Counted from the stretch's first letter, positions 52,876-61,819 are shown. The stretch is DNA of 64,000 nucleotides from Lachnospiraceae bacterium UBA3732 (GCA_002372545.1 DFHD01000045.1:18013-82012); one strand, 5' to 3'. Numbers and translations are program-made. The notes: generated from the letters alone by a model not told the origin.

Positions 52876-53901
52876 ATGGCTTCAGAAGAAAAATTAAAAG
52901 CATTGGACGCTGCGCTTATGCAGATTGAAAAACAGTTTGGAAAGGGCTCCGTAATGAAGCTCGGCGATGATACGCATATGAACATCGAGACGATCCCCAC
53001 AGGATCCCTCAGTCTGGATATCGCTCTGGGGATCGGCGGTCTGCCCAGGGGACGTGTGATCGAAATATATGGACCGGAGTCCAGTGGTAAAACGACTGTG
53101 GCTCTGCACGTGGTCGCAGAAGTGCAGAAGAGAGGCGGCATTGCCGGTTTTATTGATGCGGAGCATGCCCTTGATCCGGTATATGCGAAGAATATCGGCG
53201 TGGATATTGATAATCTTTATATTTCCCAGCCGGACAACGGTGAGCAGGCTCTGGAGATCACGGAAACCATGGTGCGTTCCGGCGCTATGGATGTGATCAT
53301 TGTGGATTCCGTTGCAGCCCTTGTTCCCAAGGCGGAAATTGACGGAGAAATGGGCGACAGCCATGTTGGTCTTCACGCCAGACTGATGTCCCAGGCGCTG
53401 CGGAAGCTTACAGCTGTGATCAATAAGACGAATTGCATTGTGGTATTTATCAACCAGCTGCGTGAAAAGGTTGGCGTAATGTTCGGTAATCCGGAAACCA
53501 CAACCGGCGGCCGCGCGCTCAAGTTTTATTCTTCAGTCCGCCTTGAGGTCCGCCGTACAGAGAGTCTGAAGGTAAACGGTGAAGTAATTGGTAACCATAC
53601 CAGAGTAAAGGTTGTGAAAAATAAGGTAGCTCCGCCGCATAAGGAGGCTGAATTCGATATCATGTTCGGCACGGGTATCTCCAAAGAGGGTGATCTTCTG
53701 GATCTTGCCGCGGCGAATGATATTATTGTGAAATCCGGTGCGTGGTATGCCTATCTGGGCGAGAAGATCGGCCAGGGACGTGAAAATGCAAAGACTTATC
53801 TGAAGGAGCATCCGGATGTGTTTGATGAAGTTAACACAAAGGTCAGAGAGCTTTACGGAATTGGCGACGGAGCAAAGAAGGAAGAGGGAGCTGAAGAATA
53901 A
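52876..53901 (+). CDS. recA: Recombinase RecA
   Basis: A 341-residue RecA. Walker A is GPESSGKTT near residue 68, the catalytic Glu lies in FIDAEHALDP, Walker B in VIIVDSVAAL, loop L2 region is VFINQLREKVGVMFGNPETTTGG, and the C terminus is acidic (KKEEGAEE). It drives strand exchange and stimulates LexA cleavage. The ATG at 52876 has AAAGGAG upstream; a SOS box is in the promoter. recX follows 2 nt after the stop. Confidence 0.98.
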   Translation: MASEEKLKALDAALMQIEKQFGKGSVMKLGDDTHMNIETIPTGSLSLDIALGIGGLPRGRVIEIYGPESSGKTTVALHVVAEVQKRGGIAGFIDAEHALDPVYAKNIGVDIDNLYISQPDNGEQALEITETMVRSGAMDVIIVDSVAALVPKAEIDGEMGDSHVGLHARLMSQALRKLTAVINKTNCIVVFINQLREKVGVMFGNPETTTGGRALKFYSSVRLEVRRTESLKVNGEVIGNHTRVKVVKNKVAPPHKEAEFDIMFGTGISKEGDLLDLAAANDIIVKSGAWYAYLGEKIGQGRENAKTYLKEHPDVFDEVNTKVRELYGIGDGAKKEEGAEE

Positions 53902-53903
53902 AG

Positions 53904-54503
53904 GTGCAGGTAGTAAGGCTTGAACAGGTAAGGAACAGTTACCGTGTCAGCATGGAGGACGGCCCGCTCGGGACACTGAGCAGACGGGAGCTTATCGATT
54001 CAGGGCTGAATCCGGACAGCCTTACGGCAGATTCGGAGCATCTGATCACAGATTCTGTCGCCGATGTTATTCGGGAAACCGTTTATCTGAAGGCTTATGA
54101 AAGCTGTGTCAGAATGCTGGCTGTTTCGGAATATGCGCCCGGTGAGATCAGATACAAGCTGAGATTTCGCGGCTATGCCGATACCATTATCGAACGGGTG
54201 GTAGAGGAGCTTTATGCCAATAATTATATCAATGACGAACGCTATGCGGAAAGCTTTGTCCGGTCATATGCGCGCAGGAAAGGCAGGAGAAACCTTCTGA
54301 TCGAGCTGGAACAGAAGGGAATATCTCTCCGGGATCCGGAGGCACTGATCGAAAGAGTTTATGCAGAAGAGGGAATCACCGAGGACGCGGTCCGGGATGC
54401 CCTCCTGGAAAAGAAATTCCGGGGTGCGGATCCGGAGGATCCCACAGTAAAGAGGCGTATGCGGGAGTTTTTGTACCGAAAAGGATTTGTGAATGGTACT
54501 TGA
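53904..54503 (+). CDS. recX: RecA regulator RecX
   Basis: A 199-residue RecX of tandem three-helix modules (KLRFRGYADTIIERVVEEL with NNYINDERYAESFV, then LLIELEQKGIS and later REFLYRKGF). RecX inhibits RecA filament growth. It starts at GTG 53904, 2 nt after the recA stop, with little ribosome site of its own, so it depends on coupling to recA. Confidence 0.93.
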   Translation: MQVVRLEQVRNSYRVSMEDGPLGTLSRRELIDSGLNPDSLTADSEHLITDSVADVIRETVYLKAYESCVRMLAVSEYAPGEIRYKLRFRGYADTIIERVVEELYANNYINDERYAESFVRSYARRKGRRNLLIELEQKGISLRDPEALIERVYAEEGITEDAVRDALLEKKFRGADPEDPTVKRRMREFLYRKGFVNGT

Positions 54504-54580
54504 CATAACGCCAAAATAAGTTTAGTATAATTGTGTTATGCTTCTGCATATTAGAATTTCATAAAGGAGGTGCTCCTGTG
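54500..54580 (+). promoter_or_regulatory. rny leader: possible promoter and ribosome-site hairpin
   Basis: TTGACA (54500-54505) and TATAAT (54526-54531) are 20 nt apart, too far for a standard promoter, so usage is uncertain. The ribosome site lies in a perfect hairpin AGGAG (54565-54569), GTG loop, CTCCT (54573-54577) that ends directly at the GTG start codon (54578). Confidence 0.4.
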
Positions 54581-56128
54581 GGTCCGGTTGCGATAGCCAT
54601 TTGCGCTGTTCTGGTTATCCTTGCCGCCATTATCGGATGGTTTGCCGGTATCAGCTACCGCAAAAATATTGCGGAAGCCAAGATCGGTAAAGCAGAGGAT
54701 AAGGCCAAAGAGATCATTGATGAAGCTCTGAAGACCGCTGAAACCAAGCAGAGGGATATACTTCTCACTGCAAAGGAAGAGGCGCTGAAGACGAAGAATG
54801 ATATCGACAAGGAAGTCAAAGAGCGCAGAAGCGAAATCCAGCACATGGAGAAGAGAGTACTTCAGCGTGAGGAAAATCTGGACAAGAAGACAGAAACTCT
54901 GGAAAGAAGAGAACAATCTCTGAATTCCAAGGAAAATCGTCTGAATGAAAAGATGGCCAAAGCGGAGGAACTTTCTGCTAAACGCGAACAGGAACTGGAA
55001 AGAATTTCCGGTCTCACCTCTGAACAAGCAAAGGAATATTTGCTGAAATCTGTAGAAGATGATGTCAAACATGAAACAGCAGTCATGATCAGGGAAATGG
55101 AATCCCGGGCAAAAGAGGAAGCAGACAAGAAGGCGAAGGAATATGTCGTCACAGCCATTCAGAAATGTGCTGCCGATGTCGTATCCGAATCGACGATCTC
55201 TCTTGTTCAGCTCCCCAGTGATGAAATGAAAGGCCGGATCATCGGTCGTGAGGGTAGGAATATCCGCACGCTGGAGAATCTTACCGGTGTTGATCTCATC
55301 ATTGACGACACACCGGAAGCGGTTGTTCTTTCCAGTTTCGATCCGATTCGCCGTGAGGTGGCCCGGACAGCTTTGGAAAAACTGATCGTTGATGGCAGAA
55401 TCCACCCCGCCCGCATTGAGGAAATGGTGGAGAAGGCGAAAAAAGAAGTTGAGACAAAAATTCGCGAAGAAGGTGAAGCGGCTGCTTTCGAGGCAGGCGT
55501 TCATGGCCTGCATCCGGAACTGATCAAGCTTCTTGGCCGGATGAAATACCGTACAAGCTATGGACAGAATGCATTAAAGCATTCTATTGAAGTAGCATAT
55601 CTCAGCGGAGTGATTGCCGGTGAGGTTGGCGAGGATATTACGCTTGCCAAGCGTGCGGGTCTGCTTCATGACATTGGTAAATCTGTCGATCATGAAATGG
55701 AAGGCTCACATGTGACCATCGGTGTAGATCTTTGCCGCAAGTACAAGGAAAATGCCGTTGTGATCAATACCGTTGCATCCCATCATGGGGATGTGGAGGC
55801 AGAAAGCCTTATTGCATGTATTGTACAGGCTGCGGATGCTATTTCTGCAGCAAGACCCGGTGCCAGAAGAGAAACACTGGAAACCTACACTTCCAGACTT
55901 ACCAAACTGGAAGAAATTGCTGATACGTTTGACGGAGTCGACAAGTCCTTTGCTATTCAGGCAGGTCGGGAAATTCGAGTAATGGTTGTTCCTGAGAAGG
56001 TAAGTGATTCCGATATGGTTATTCTTGCCCGCAATATTTCGAAAAAAATTGAGGACGAGCTGGAATATCCCGGTCAGATTAAGGTTAGTCTGATCAGAGA
56101 ATCACGTGTAAATGATTTTGCAAAATAA
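54578..56128 (+). CDS. rny: Ribonuclease Y
   Basis: A 516-residue membrane-anchored endoribonuclease that starts mRNA decay in Firmicutes. The N-terminal helix is at residues 4-25, a long coiled coil spans about 30-195, the KH domain has KGRIIGREGRNIRTLE near 225, and the HD domain has HSIEVAYL and LLHDIGKSVDHE near 335-375 with the metal-binding His-Asp. The GTG at 54578 follows AAAGGAGG with 8 nt spacing. Confidence 0.97.
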   Translation: MGPVAIAICAVLVILAAIIGWFAGISYRKNIAEAKIGKAEDKAKEIIDEALKTAETKQRDILLTAKEEALKTKNDIDKEVKERRSEIQHMEKRVLQREENLDKKTETLERREQSLNSKENRLNEKMAKAEELSAKREQELERISGLTSEQAKEYLLKSVEDDVKHETAVMIREMESRAKEEADKKAKEYVVTAIQKCAADVVSESTISLVQLPSDEMKGRIIGREGRNIRTLENLTGVDLIIDDTPEAVVLSSFDPIRREVARTALEKLIVDGRIHPARIEEMVEKAKKEVETKIREEGEAAAFEAGVHGLHPELIKLLGRMKYRTSYGQNALKHSIEVAYLSGVIAGEVGEDITLAKRAGLLHDIGKSVDHEMEGSHVTIGVDLCRKYKENAVVINTVASHHGDVEAESLIACIVQAADAISAARPGARRETLETYTSRLTKLEEIADTFDGVDKSFAIQAGREIRVMVVPEKVSDSDMVILARNISKKIEDELEYPGQIKVSLIRESRVNDFAK

Positions 56129-56134
56129 GATGAC

Positions 56135-56165
56135 AGGCTGTTTGTTTCGACAAACAGCCTTTTAT
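56135..56165 (+). terminator. Intrinsic terminator after rny
   Basis: AGGCTGTTTG (56135-56144) pairs perfectly with CAAACAGCCT (56151-56160), followed by TTTAT. Confidence 0.88.
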
Positions 56166-56249
56166 CGTGTATGATAACATAGTACATCGATTCTTAAATA
56201 ACTGGAACAAATGCTTGGTGAGCCTATTGGAGGATTAAAGGGAGAGCCT

Positions 56250-56789
56250 ATGGGAGAGTGGAAGAGAATTAACAGAAAAGAGGTTTTTCGCGGACATCGG
56301 GTGAAGGTGTTTGAAGATGAGCTTAAACGACCGGATGGTAAGACGGTTTTATATGATCTTGTGGAAAACAGGAATGGGGCAGCCGTACTTCTTGTGGATG
56401 ATGAGGAAAATCTGATCCTGGTCAGTCAGTACAGAAATGTACTTAACAGGGATTCCCTGGAGATCCCAGCGGGTTCAATGGATGAAGAGGACGCGGATCC
56501 GGAAATGACGGCCATAAGGGAGGCTGAAGAAGAGACAGGCTTTGTTCCCGGAAAAATGAGATTCGTCAGTACAATCCTTGCCTCATCCGGCCTTTTTACC
56601 GAGCAGACATCCATTTATATCGGAACCGGGCTTAAACAGGGGGAGGTTCACCGGGATCCGGATGAGTTTCTGACTGTGCGGAAGATTCCGATGGAAGAAG
56701 TCATGAAAATGATATTTTCCGGTGAGATCTGTGATGGAAAAACGATACTTGCTGTTTATGCGTACCGTGATATGATAAAAAATTGTTAA
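56250..56789 (+). CDS. NUDIX hydrolase, probable ADP-ribose pyrophosphatase
   Basis: A 179-residue NUDIX protein. The Nudix box is GSMDEEDADPEMTAIREAEEETGF-like (key REAEEETGF preceded by Gly), with one extra residue in the first loop. The upstream VSQYRNVLNRDSLEIPAG segment is typical of ADP-ribose pyrophosphatases. The ATG at 56250 has AAAGGGAG at good spacing; an earlier in-frame ATG at 56211 has none and would add a 13-residue, partly duplicated GEPxG segment. Confidence 0.88.
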   Translation: MGEWKRINRKEVFRGHRVKVFEDELKRPDGKTVLYDLVENRNGAAVLLVDDEENLILVSQYRNVLNRDSLEIPAGSMDEEDADPEMTAIREAEEETGFVPGKMRFVSTILASSGLFTEQTSIYIGTGLKQGEVHRDPDEFLTVRKIPMEEVMKMIFSGEICDGKTILAVYAYRDMIKNC

Positions 56790-57020
56790 ATTCTTTTTAC
56801 AACAAGATTTAGAAAGTGTGAATACTCTTTACGCAAAATGTTGTTTCAAATGCGTACAACCCCTTATTTTATGCGGCTTCAGGCTGAAATATGCTATTGA
56901 TTTTATGTTAATTTCCTCATATACTTAATAGTAATTATGGAAACCGGTGCAGAGGGAATAGTGGGGATCTCTGCCTCCCGGATGACATGAGCAAACATGT
57001 CAAAATGATGAGGGGAAAAA
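56790..57020 (+). other. Gene-free leader of xerD with two hairpins
   Basis: 231 nt. GCAGAG/CTCTGC and GACATG/CATGTC (the latter with AGCAAA loop) form short hairpins between about 56949 and 57003, just before the GAGGGGA ribosome site. I see no convincing promoter and no match to a riboswitch class I know. Confidence 0.35.
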
Positions 57021-57905
57021 ATGGAACAGGAAGTAGATCTTTATCTGTCGTATCTGTCTGACGTAAAACACAGCAGTATGAATACGATCCGGTCTTATAA
57101 AAGAGATCTTATGCATTTTGTTGATTATATGAAGCAGAACGGTACACATCGTGTGGCTGATGTCAATCAGACACAGGTCCGTTCTTATGTTCTTGATATG
57201 GAGAACAGGAATTTCAGTTCTGCGACTGTATCCCGCAATATTGCCAGCCTTCGTTCATTTTTTCTTTTTCTTTTGGAAAAAGGTCTGGTCTCCGGCAACC
57301 CTGCTTCAGAGATTAAGGCGCCTAAAGTAGAAAAGAAGATACCGGATGTCCTTACGATCGAGGAGGTCAGTCTTCTTCTGGAACAGCCTTCCGGCGATTC
57401 TCCGAAGGAAATCAGAGATAAAGCCATGCTTGAACTGCTTTATGCGACAGGACTTCGGGTTACCGAGCTGATTTCCCTCCGTTATCAGGACATTAATCTT
57501 TCCATGAGTTTTGTTGAATGTCATGATGGCAGTAAATCCAGGATCATTCCTATTGAAAATGCGGCAAAGACCGCTTTGGAAAGATATCTGGGTTCTGTCA
57601 GGGATAAGATCTGCGGAGGTTCAGATTACCTTTTTACCAATCTGAAGGGTGAGGAGATGTCACGCCAGGGATTTTGGAAGCTGATCAAATCCTATGCTAA
57701 AAGAGCCGGTATTGAAAAGGAAATCACACCCTATATGATCAGGCATTCCTTTGCCAGCCATATGGTGAATAATGGGGCGGATCTCAGATCCGTACAGGAA
57801 ATGCTTGGCCATTCCGACATTTCCACAACACAGATTTATTTGAAAGGAAAGCCCGGACGGCTGAAGGAGGTTTATGACCGAACCCATCCTCGGGCATTGG
57901 CTTAA
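57021..57905 (+). CDS. xerD: XerD-type tyrosine recombinase
   Basis: A 294-residue recombinase resolving chromosome dimers at dif. The N-terminal SAM-like DNA-binding domain is followed by a catalytic domain with Arg in ATGLRVTEL, Lys in DGSKSRIIP, Arg in IRHSFASHM, His in LGHSDISTTQ and the nucleophile Tyr in TQIYLK. The first His of the HxxR box is Tyr (Y238, TPYMIR). It is followed 8 nt later by aroC, so it is a resident housekeeping gene and not part of a mobile element. Confidence 0.88.
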   Translation: MEQEVDLYLSYLSDVKHSSMNTIRSYKRDLMHFVDYMKQNGTHRVADVNQTQVRSYVLDMENRNFSSATVSRNIASLRSFFLFLLEKGLVSGNPASEIKAPKVEKKIPDVLTIEEVSLLLEQPSGDSPKEIRDKAMLELLYATGLRVTELISLRYQDINLSMSFVECHDGSKSRIIPIENAAKTALERYLGSVRDKICGGSDYLFTNLKGEEMSRQGFWKLIKSYAKRAGIEKEITPYMIRHSFASHMVNNGADLRSVQEMLGHSDISTTQIYLKGKPGRLKEVYDRTHPRALA

Positions 57906-57913
57906 AGAAAAAC

Positions 57914-59008
57914 ATGTCATCGATTTTTGGTAATATATTTAAAGTCTCAACCTGGGGAGAGTCTCATGGAGCCGGCGTCGGCGTGGTGGTTGACGGCTGC
58001 CCTGCCGGACTTGGTCTTTGTGAGGAGGATATCCAGAGGATGCTCGACCGGAGAAAGCCGGGGAGCTCCGCCTTCACTACCCAAAGGTCTGAGGCTGATA
58101 AGATTGAGATTTTATCAGGCGTTTTTGGGGGATTGACCACAGGAACGCCTATATCTTTGCTTGTCAGAAATAAGGATCACCATTCTTCGGATTATCAGAA
58201 CCTCGCTGAACAGTATCGCCCCGGGCATGCGGACTACTGCTTCGACAGGAAATATGGTTTCCGCGACTGGAGGGGCGGCGGAAGGTCGTCCGGACGGGAA
58301 ACCATTGGCCGTGTAGCGTCCGGTGCGATCGCGGAAAAGCTTCTTTCCCTGTTCGGCATCTGTTTTCTGACCTATGTTGACCGGATTGGGGATATTGAGA
58401 TATCCGCCGATGCTTTCGATGAAGCGGAAATCAATAGAAATCCGCTTTGTATGCCGGACAGGGTGGCAGCGGATGCAGCTTCGGATTACCTGAAAAGGCT
58501 TATGCAGGAAGGGGATTCCTCCGGCAGCCGCGTTGTCTGTCGGGTCAGCGGTCTTCCTGCCGGGCTGGGTGAGCCTGTGTTCGGCAAGCTGGATGCGCTT
58601 CTCGGGCAGGCGGTTTTCTCCATCGGTGCCGTAAAGGGGCTGGAGATCGGAGATGGCTTCGCTGTTTCTTCAATGAGGGGATCGGATAATAATGACGGCT
58701 TTTTCATGGAAAACGGAGAGGTCAAAAAGCTGACCAACCATAGTGGCGGCGTTCTCGGCGGCATCAGCGACGGCTCGGAGCTGATCCTTCGGGCTGCCTT
58801 TAAACCCACACCCTCGATTTTCAGAGAGCAGAAGACGGTGGACAGGGATGGAAATAATGTGACCATGAATATAGCCGGACGGCATGATCCTGTTATCGGG
58901 CCGAGGGCAGCGGTCGTTGTGGAATCCATGACAGCACTTGTCCTTGCTGATCTTCTTCTGGAGAATGCGGTGTGCCGCGTTTCGAATTTACAGAAGATCT
59001 ATGACTAA
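57914..59008 (+). CDS. aroC: Chorismate synthase
   Basis: A 364-residue FMN-dependent enzyme converting EPSP to chorismate. Signatures are WGESHG near the start, the RKPGSSAFTTQR segment, GRSSGRETIGRVASGAIA and the C-terminal RHDPVIGPRAAVVVE. The standard FMN and EPSP contacts are present. A weak hairpin (CCTGCCT/AGGCGGG, about 59087-59105) lies downstream. Confidence 0.97.
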   Translation: MSSIFGNIFKVSTWGESHGAGVGVVVDGCPAGLGLCEEDIQRMLDRRKPGSSAFTTQRSEADKIEILSGVFGGLTTGTPISLLVRNKDHHSSDYQNLAEQYRPGHADYCFDRKYGFRDWRGGGRSSGRETIGRVASGAIAEKLLSLFGICFLTYVDRIGDIEISADAFDEAEINRNPLCMPDRVAADAASDYLKRLMQEGDSSGSRVVCRVSGLPAGLGEPVFGKLDALLGQAVFSIGAVKGLEIGDGFAVSSMRGSDNNDGFFMENGEVKKLTNHSGGVLGGISDGSELILRAAFKPTPSIFREQKTVDRDGNNVTMNIAGRHDPVIGPRAAVVVESMTALVLADLLLENAVCRVSNLQKIYD

Positions 59009-59127
59009 GCTTTTTGAATTGAACCATAAGGAAATCAGAACAAGTTATTGATGTAGATATTAAGAAAATGCTGTAATATTATACCTGCCTGCTATAGAGG
59101 CGGGCGAATTCTTTTACGGAGAACAGT

Positions 59128-60042
59128 ATGCTGAAAAAAACAGGAATTATTCTGATCGGCCTTCTGCTTCTGACCGGTCTTGCCGGCTGCGGTAAAAAAG
59201 CGGGTCGGGCGAAGACGGAAACGCAGGGCAAACAGGAAGAAACAGAATCTCAGGGGAAACTGGAAGAAACCGAAGTGGCTGCGGGGACAGAAAACGGCGG
59301 AAATGATGGAACCGAAGAAATGAAGGAAACCACGGCGGAGGTTTCTGATACAGAAGAGCAAACAGCAGAATCGCTGATCAACGATCCGGAAGAGCTGCAT
59401 GCTTATGTAACGGATGCGGATGAACAGATTTCGCTGATCGTTGAAAGGTTCCCGGTATGGCATGATGAAGAGCTTTCCCAGGAGAAATTCATGTATGCAG
59501 TGACGGATCTGGATCATAACGGCAGACTTGAGGTATTGATGAGTGCACTGGAAGGAACCGGTCTCTATACACATTCTGAGATTTATGAAGTATCTGAGGA
59601 TAGATCGAAGCTGGTGCATATCAACTGGGAAAAGGAAGCCGGCTTTTCTGAGCCGGACATCATTGTGGATGCGGTGAATGCGTATTACGATCCGGAAAAG
59701 AATACTTATCATTATATTTTTGATGATCTTTTGCGGGTCAGCAATATGGAATCACAGGATTCCGTTTGTGCGTTTACTTATGCGGACGGCAAGGTGCAGG
59801 TAGAGTGGCTTGCGTCCCTGTATCAGACGGTGAATGAGGATGGCGAATCGGTGAATGAAGAATACCGGGATGCGAGTGGTGCGGAGATTGCCCCGGATGA
59901 ATATTTTGAAGCTGCAGAGAAGCGGTTTGCCAGTCTGAAGCCGGTATATGTGCAGATTTCCTGGTTTGAGAATAACGAAGGTGGGGATCTTGATGCATCG
60001 GTCCGCATGTCATGGGAAAATTTCCAGCTTTCCGATCGCTGA
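59128..60042 (+). CDS. Lipoprotein of unknown function
   Basis: A 304-residue protein with a lipoprotein signal peptide: basic MLKKTG, hydrophobic core, lipobox LAGC with Cys21. Residues 25-85 are an acidic Glu/Thr-rich linker. The domain after it contains TDLDHNGRLEVL, an EF-hand/FG-GAP-like calcium loop (DxDxNGxxE), then a Trp/Glu-rich region. It should be anchored outside the membrane. GGAG precedes the ATG. Function unknown. Confidence 0.82.
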   Translation: MLKKTGIILIGLLLLTGLAGCGKKAGRAKTETQGKQEETESQGKLEETEVAAGTENGGNDGTEEMKETTAEVSDTEEQTAESLINDPEELHAYVTDADEQISLIVERFPVWHDEELSQEKFMYAVTDLDHNGRLEVLMSALEGTGLYTHSEIYEVSEDRSKLVHINWEKEAGFSEPDIIVDAVNAYYDPEKNTYHYIFDDLLRVSNMESQDSVCAFTYADGKVQVEWLASLYQTVNEDGESVNEEYRDASGAEIAPDEYFEAAEKRFASLKPVYVQISWFENNEGGDLDASVRMSWENFQLSDR

Positions 60043-60217
60043 TCCTTCCTTATTTCCTGATATTCTAACTTTGCATAGTAAGGTTGCCTGCCTGTTCCTG
60101 TCTGTGTGCGTTTCGTGTAAAACATAGAAAAACAGGTGATCTTTTTGTATAAAATGTACCATGAACAGACGTTTTTCGATTGTTTATAGTAAAAAACAGA
60201 GAAAAATAATGAAAGTG

Positions 60218-60246
60218 TTGCTTTTTTGTTAAAATTGCGTTAAAAT
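60218..60246 (+). promoter_or_regulatory. Promoter of the DUF6465 gene
   Basis: TTGCTT (60218-60223), 17 nt, TAAAAT (60241-60246). The 170 nt before it (60043-60217) show no gene. Confidence 0.65.
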
Positions 60247-60314
60247 CTTGCCGAAAAATGAAGACAGGGTAAAGTGCTCAGTGATATGAGCGAATGTTTA
60301 TGGAGGATATGGAA

Positions 60315-60770
60315 ATGGCAGTAGTTAAGAAGGCGAGTGCTAAGGATCTGGCCGAGAAGGCTGCAGCTGCAAAGAAGGCTGACGCAGCAAAGAAGGCTCC
60401 TGAGGCAAAGGAAGAAGTAAAGAAGGCTGCTCCTGCAGCTAAGAAGGAAACAGCAAAGAAAGCTGAGCCCGCTAAGAAGGCAGCTCCGGCTAAGAAGGAA
60501 ACAGCAAAGAAGGCTGAGCCTGCTAAGAAGGCAGAGCCCGCTAAGAAGGCAGCAGCTCCCAAGAAGGCAGCAGCTCCCAAGAAGACTGAGTCCAAGACAC
60601 AGCTTTTTGTTCAGTATCAGGGTGGCAATGTTTCCACAGATGATCTGGTAAAGAGGGCAATCGAGGTTTCCGGTAAGAAGAGCGTTAAGGAACTTAACCT
60701 GTACTATCAGCCGGAAAATTATATTGTATACTTTACAGCAGATGGTCAGGAAGGTTCCTTCAACCTGTAA
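60315..60770 (+). CDS. DUF6465 protein with histone H1-like Lys/Ala/Pro repeats
   Basis: A 151-residue basic protein. Residues about 5-95 are KKA/PAKK/EPAKK repeats like the tails of H1-type and bacterial Lys-rich nucleoid proteins. The last 60 residues form a folded domain (TQLFVQYQGGNVSTDDLVKRA, ELNLYYQPENYIVYFTADG) of the DUF6465 family seen in Lachnospiraceae. It may bind DNA or RNA. The ATG at 60315 is preferred because GGAGG lies 8 nt upstream; an ATG at 60294 has none. Own promoter and strong terminator. Confidence 0.82.
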   Translation: MAVVKKASAKDLAEKAAAAKKADAAKKAPEAKEEVKKAAPAAKKETAKKAEPAKKAAPAKKETAKKAEPAKKAEPAKKAAAPKKAAAPKKTESKTQLFVQYQGGNVSTDDLVKRAIEVSGKKSVKELNLYYQPENYIVYFTADGQEGSFNL

Positions 60771-60811
60771 TCTGCAGCAGCGCCGGTTGCTAATATAAAG
60801 AAAAAACGATG

Positions 60812-60840
60812 GGGCGGAAGCTTTGCTTCCGCTCTTTTTA
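60812..60840 (+). terminator. Intrinsic terminator after the DUF6465 gene
   Basis: GCGGAAGC (60814-60821), TTT, GCTTCCGC (60825-60832), then TCTTTTT. Confidence 0.9.
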
Positions 60841-60953
60841 TCTTTTGTATCTGTAAAGCGGGACTCCGGGTGAACTGATCCGGGGCCTCCTGCAAGGACG
60901 CCGGCGAGTAATGCACGGGAAATGACGCACCGGAAAGGAAATGAAAATCCATA

Positions 60954-60983
60954 TTGCCACATTGCGGCTGAATTTGTTATAAT
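60954..60983 (+). promoter_or_regulatory. Promoter of the LURP-one-like gene
   Basis: TTGCCA (60954-60959), 18 nt, TATAAT (60978-60983). The stretch 60841-60953 shows no gene. Confidence 0.6.
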
Positions 60984-61096
60984 AAGATTGTTCAACCGAA
61001 GCTGTTTTTTTGTGCGCGGGTGTCCCGAATGTTTTTGAAGCACATGCTGAACAGCTGCGAAAGCTCTTATATTCAAGTCGAGGAGGAGGGGGAGCA

Positions 61097-61603
61097 ATGC
61101 TTAAGCTCTTTTTTAAAGCGCAGGATCTTGAGGAGAAGGATTCCTTTCAGATTTTTAATCATAGCGGAAAACCGGCGTATTATACCAAGGATGATTTTAT
61201 TGCCACCGGTCACAGGATCAAGCTTTTCATGCATGATACCATCACAGAAGTAGCTTATGTGCAGGAAAAGCAGGTCAGGAACAAGATTAAATTTGAATTC
61301 TGTGCCAGGGGGGATTTTGGTACAGTTGAGAGGACGAGAGATTTTACAGGTCGTCCCAGCTATGCTGTTGAATATACCAATAAATGGCTTGTTGCCGGAG
61401 ATGGCGCCAACTGGAATTATACCGTGAAAATGGGTTCCATCAACATTATGAAGGTGGAAAAGATGCCCTATCTGATTCCCGGACAGGCTCTGAACATTAC
61501 AGATACCGTGGTGATCACGGTTTACAGCGATTCCGACGCGCTGATCAGCCTTGCTTTCTGCCTGGCGATCTATGCGGTCAACCGGTATTCCTACAATTTC
61601 TGA
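61097..61603 (+). CDS. LURP-one-related (YxjI-like) protein
   Basis: A 168-residue beta-rich protein of the tubby/LURP-one-related fold: FFKAQDLEEKDSFQIFNHSGKPAYYTKDD, with key DSFQIFN and PAYYTK, then strands ending LISLAFCLAIYAV. The ATG at 61097 follows a strong GGAGGAGGGGGAG. It is followed by the inverted-repeat element. Confidence 0.75.
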   Translation: MLKLFFKAQDLEEKDSFQIFNHSGKPAYYTKDDFIATGHRIKLFMHDTITEVAYVQEKQVRNKIKFEFCARGDFGTVERTRDFTGRPSYAVEYTNKWLVAGDGANWNYTVKMGSINIMKVEKMPYLIPGQALNITDTVVITVYSDSDALISLAFCLAIYAVNRYSYNF

Positions 61604-61648
61604 TAGCTGCCGGTTAGAAGGGCGTAAGAGGATCGGAATGATCTAGGC

Positions 61649-61798
61649 CTCAGGAACTGTTTATAAAATACTTGTACAGCTGACGAAGGACAGACGTTCG
61701 TCAGCAGGAAGGAAAATACAGCCTCGGCGGACTGCGGCAAAGCTTTCCAACGGCCTGGACAGGCCGGATGTGCAAGTGATTTTGTAACAGTTCCTTAG
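61649..61798. mobile_element. 150 bp inverted-repeat (MITE-like) element
   Basis: The ends CTCAGGAACTGTT...CTTGTACA (61649-61678) and TGTGCAAG...AACAGTTCCTTAG (61769-61798) are imperfect inverted repeats of about 26-28 bp. Inside are two perfect hairpins, GCTGACGAA/TTCGTCAGC (from 61679 to 61705) and GGCCT/AGGCC (61752-61765). There is no ORF. It abuts the dtd ribosome site (GGAGG at 61807). Confidence 0.7.
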
Positions 61799-61819
61799 TC
61801 TTGTATGGAGGATGAATAC

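Noticed and set aside
56940..57020. xerD leader as a c-di-GMP or other known riboswitch
   Set aside because: The two short hairpins lack the conserved blocks of the riboswitch classes I can recall.
57021..57905. Tyrosine recombinase as integrase of a mobile element
   Set aside because: Length, motifs and coupling to aroC fit XerD; no attachment-site repeats or phage or conjugation genes are near.
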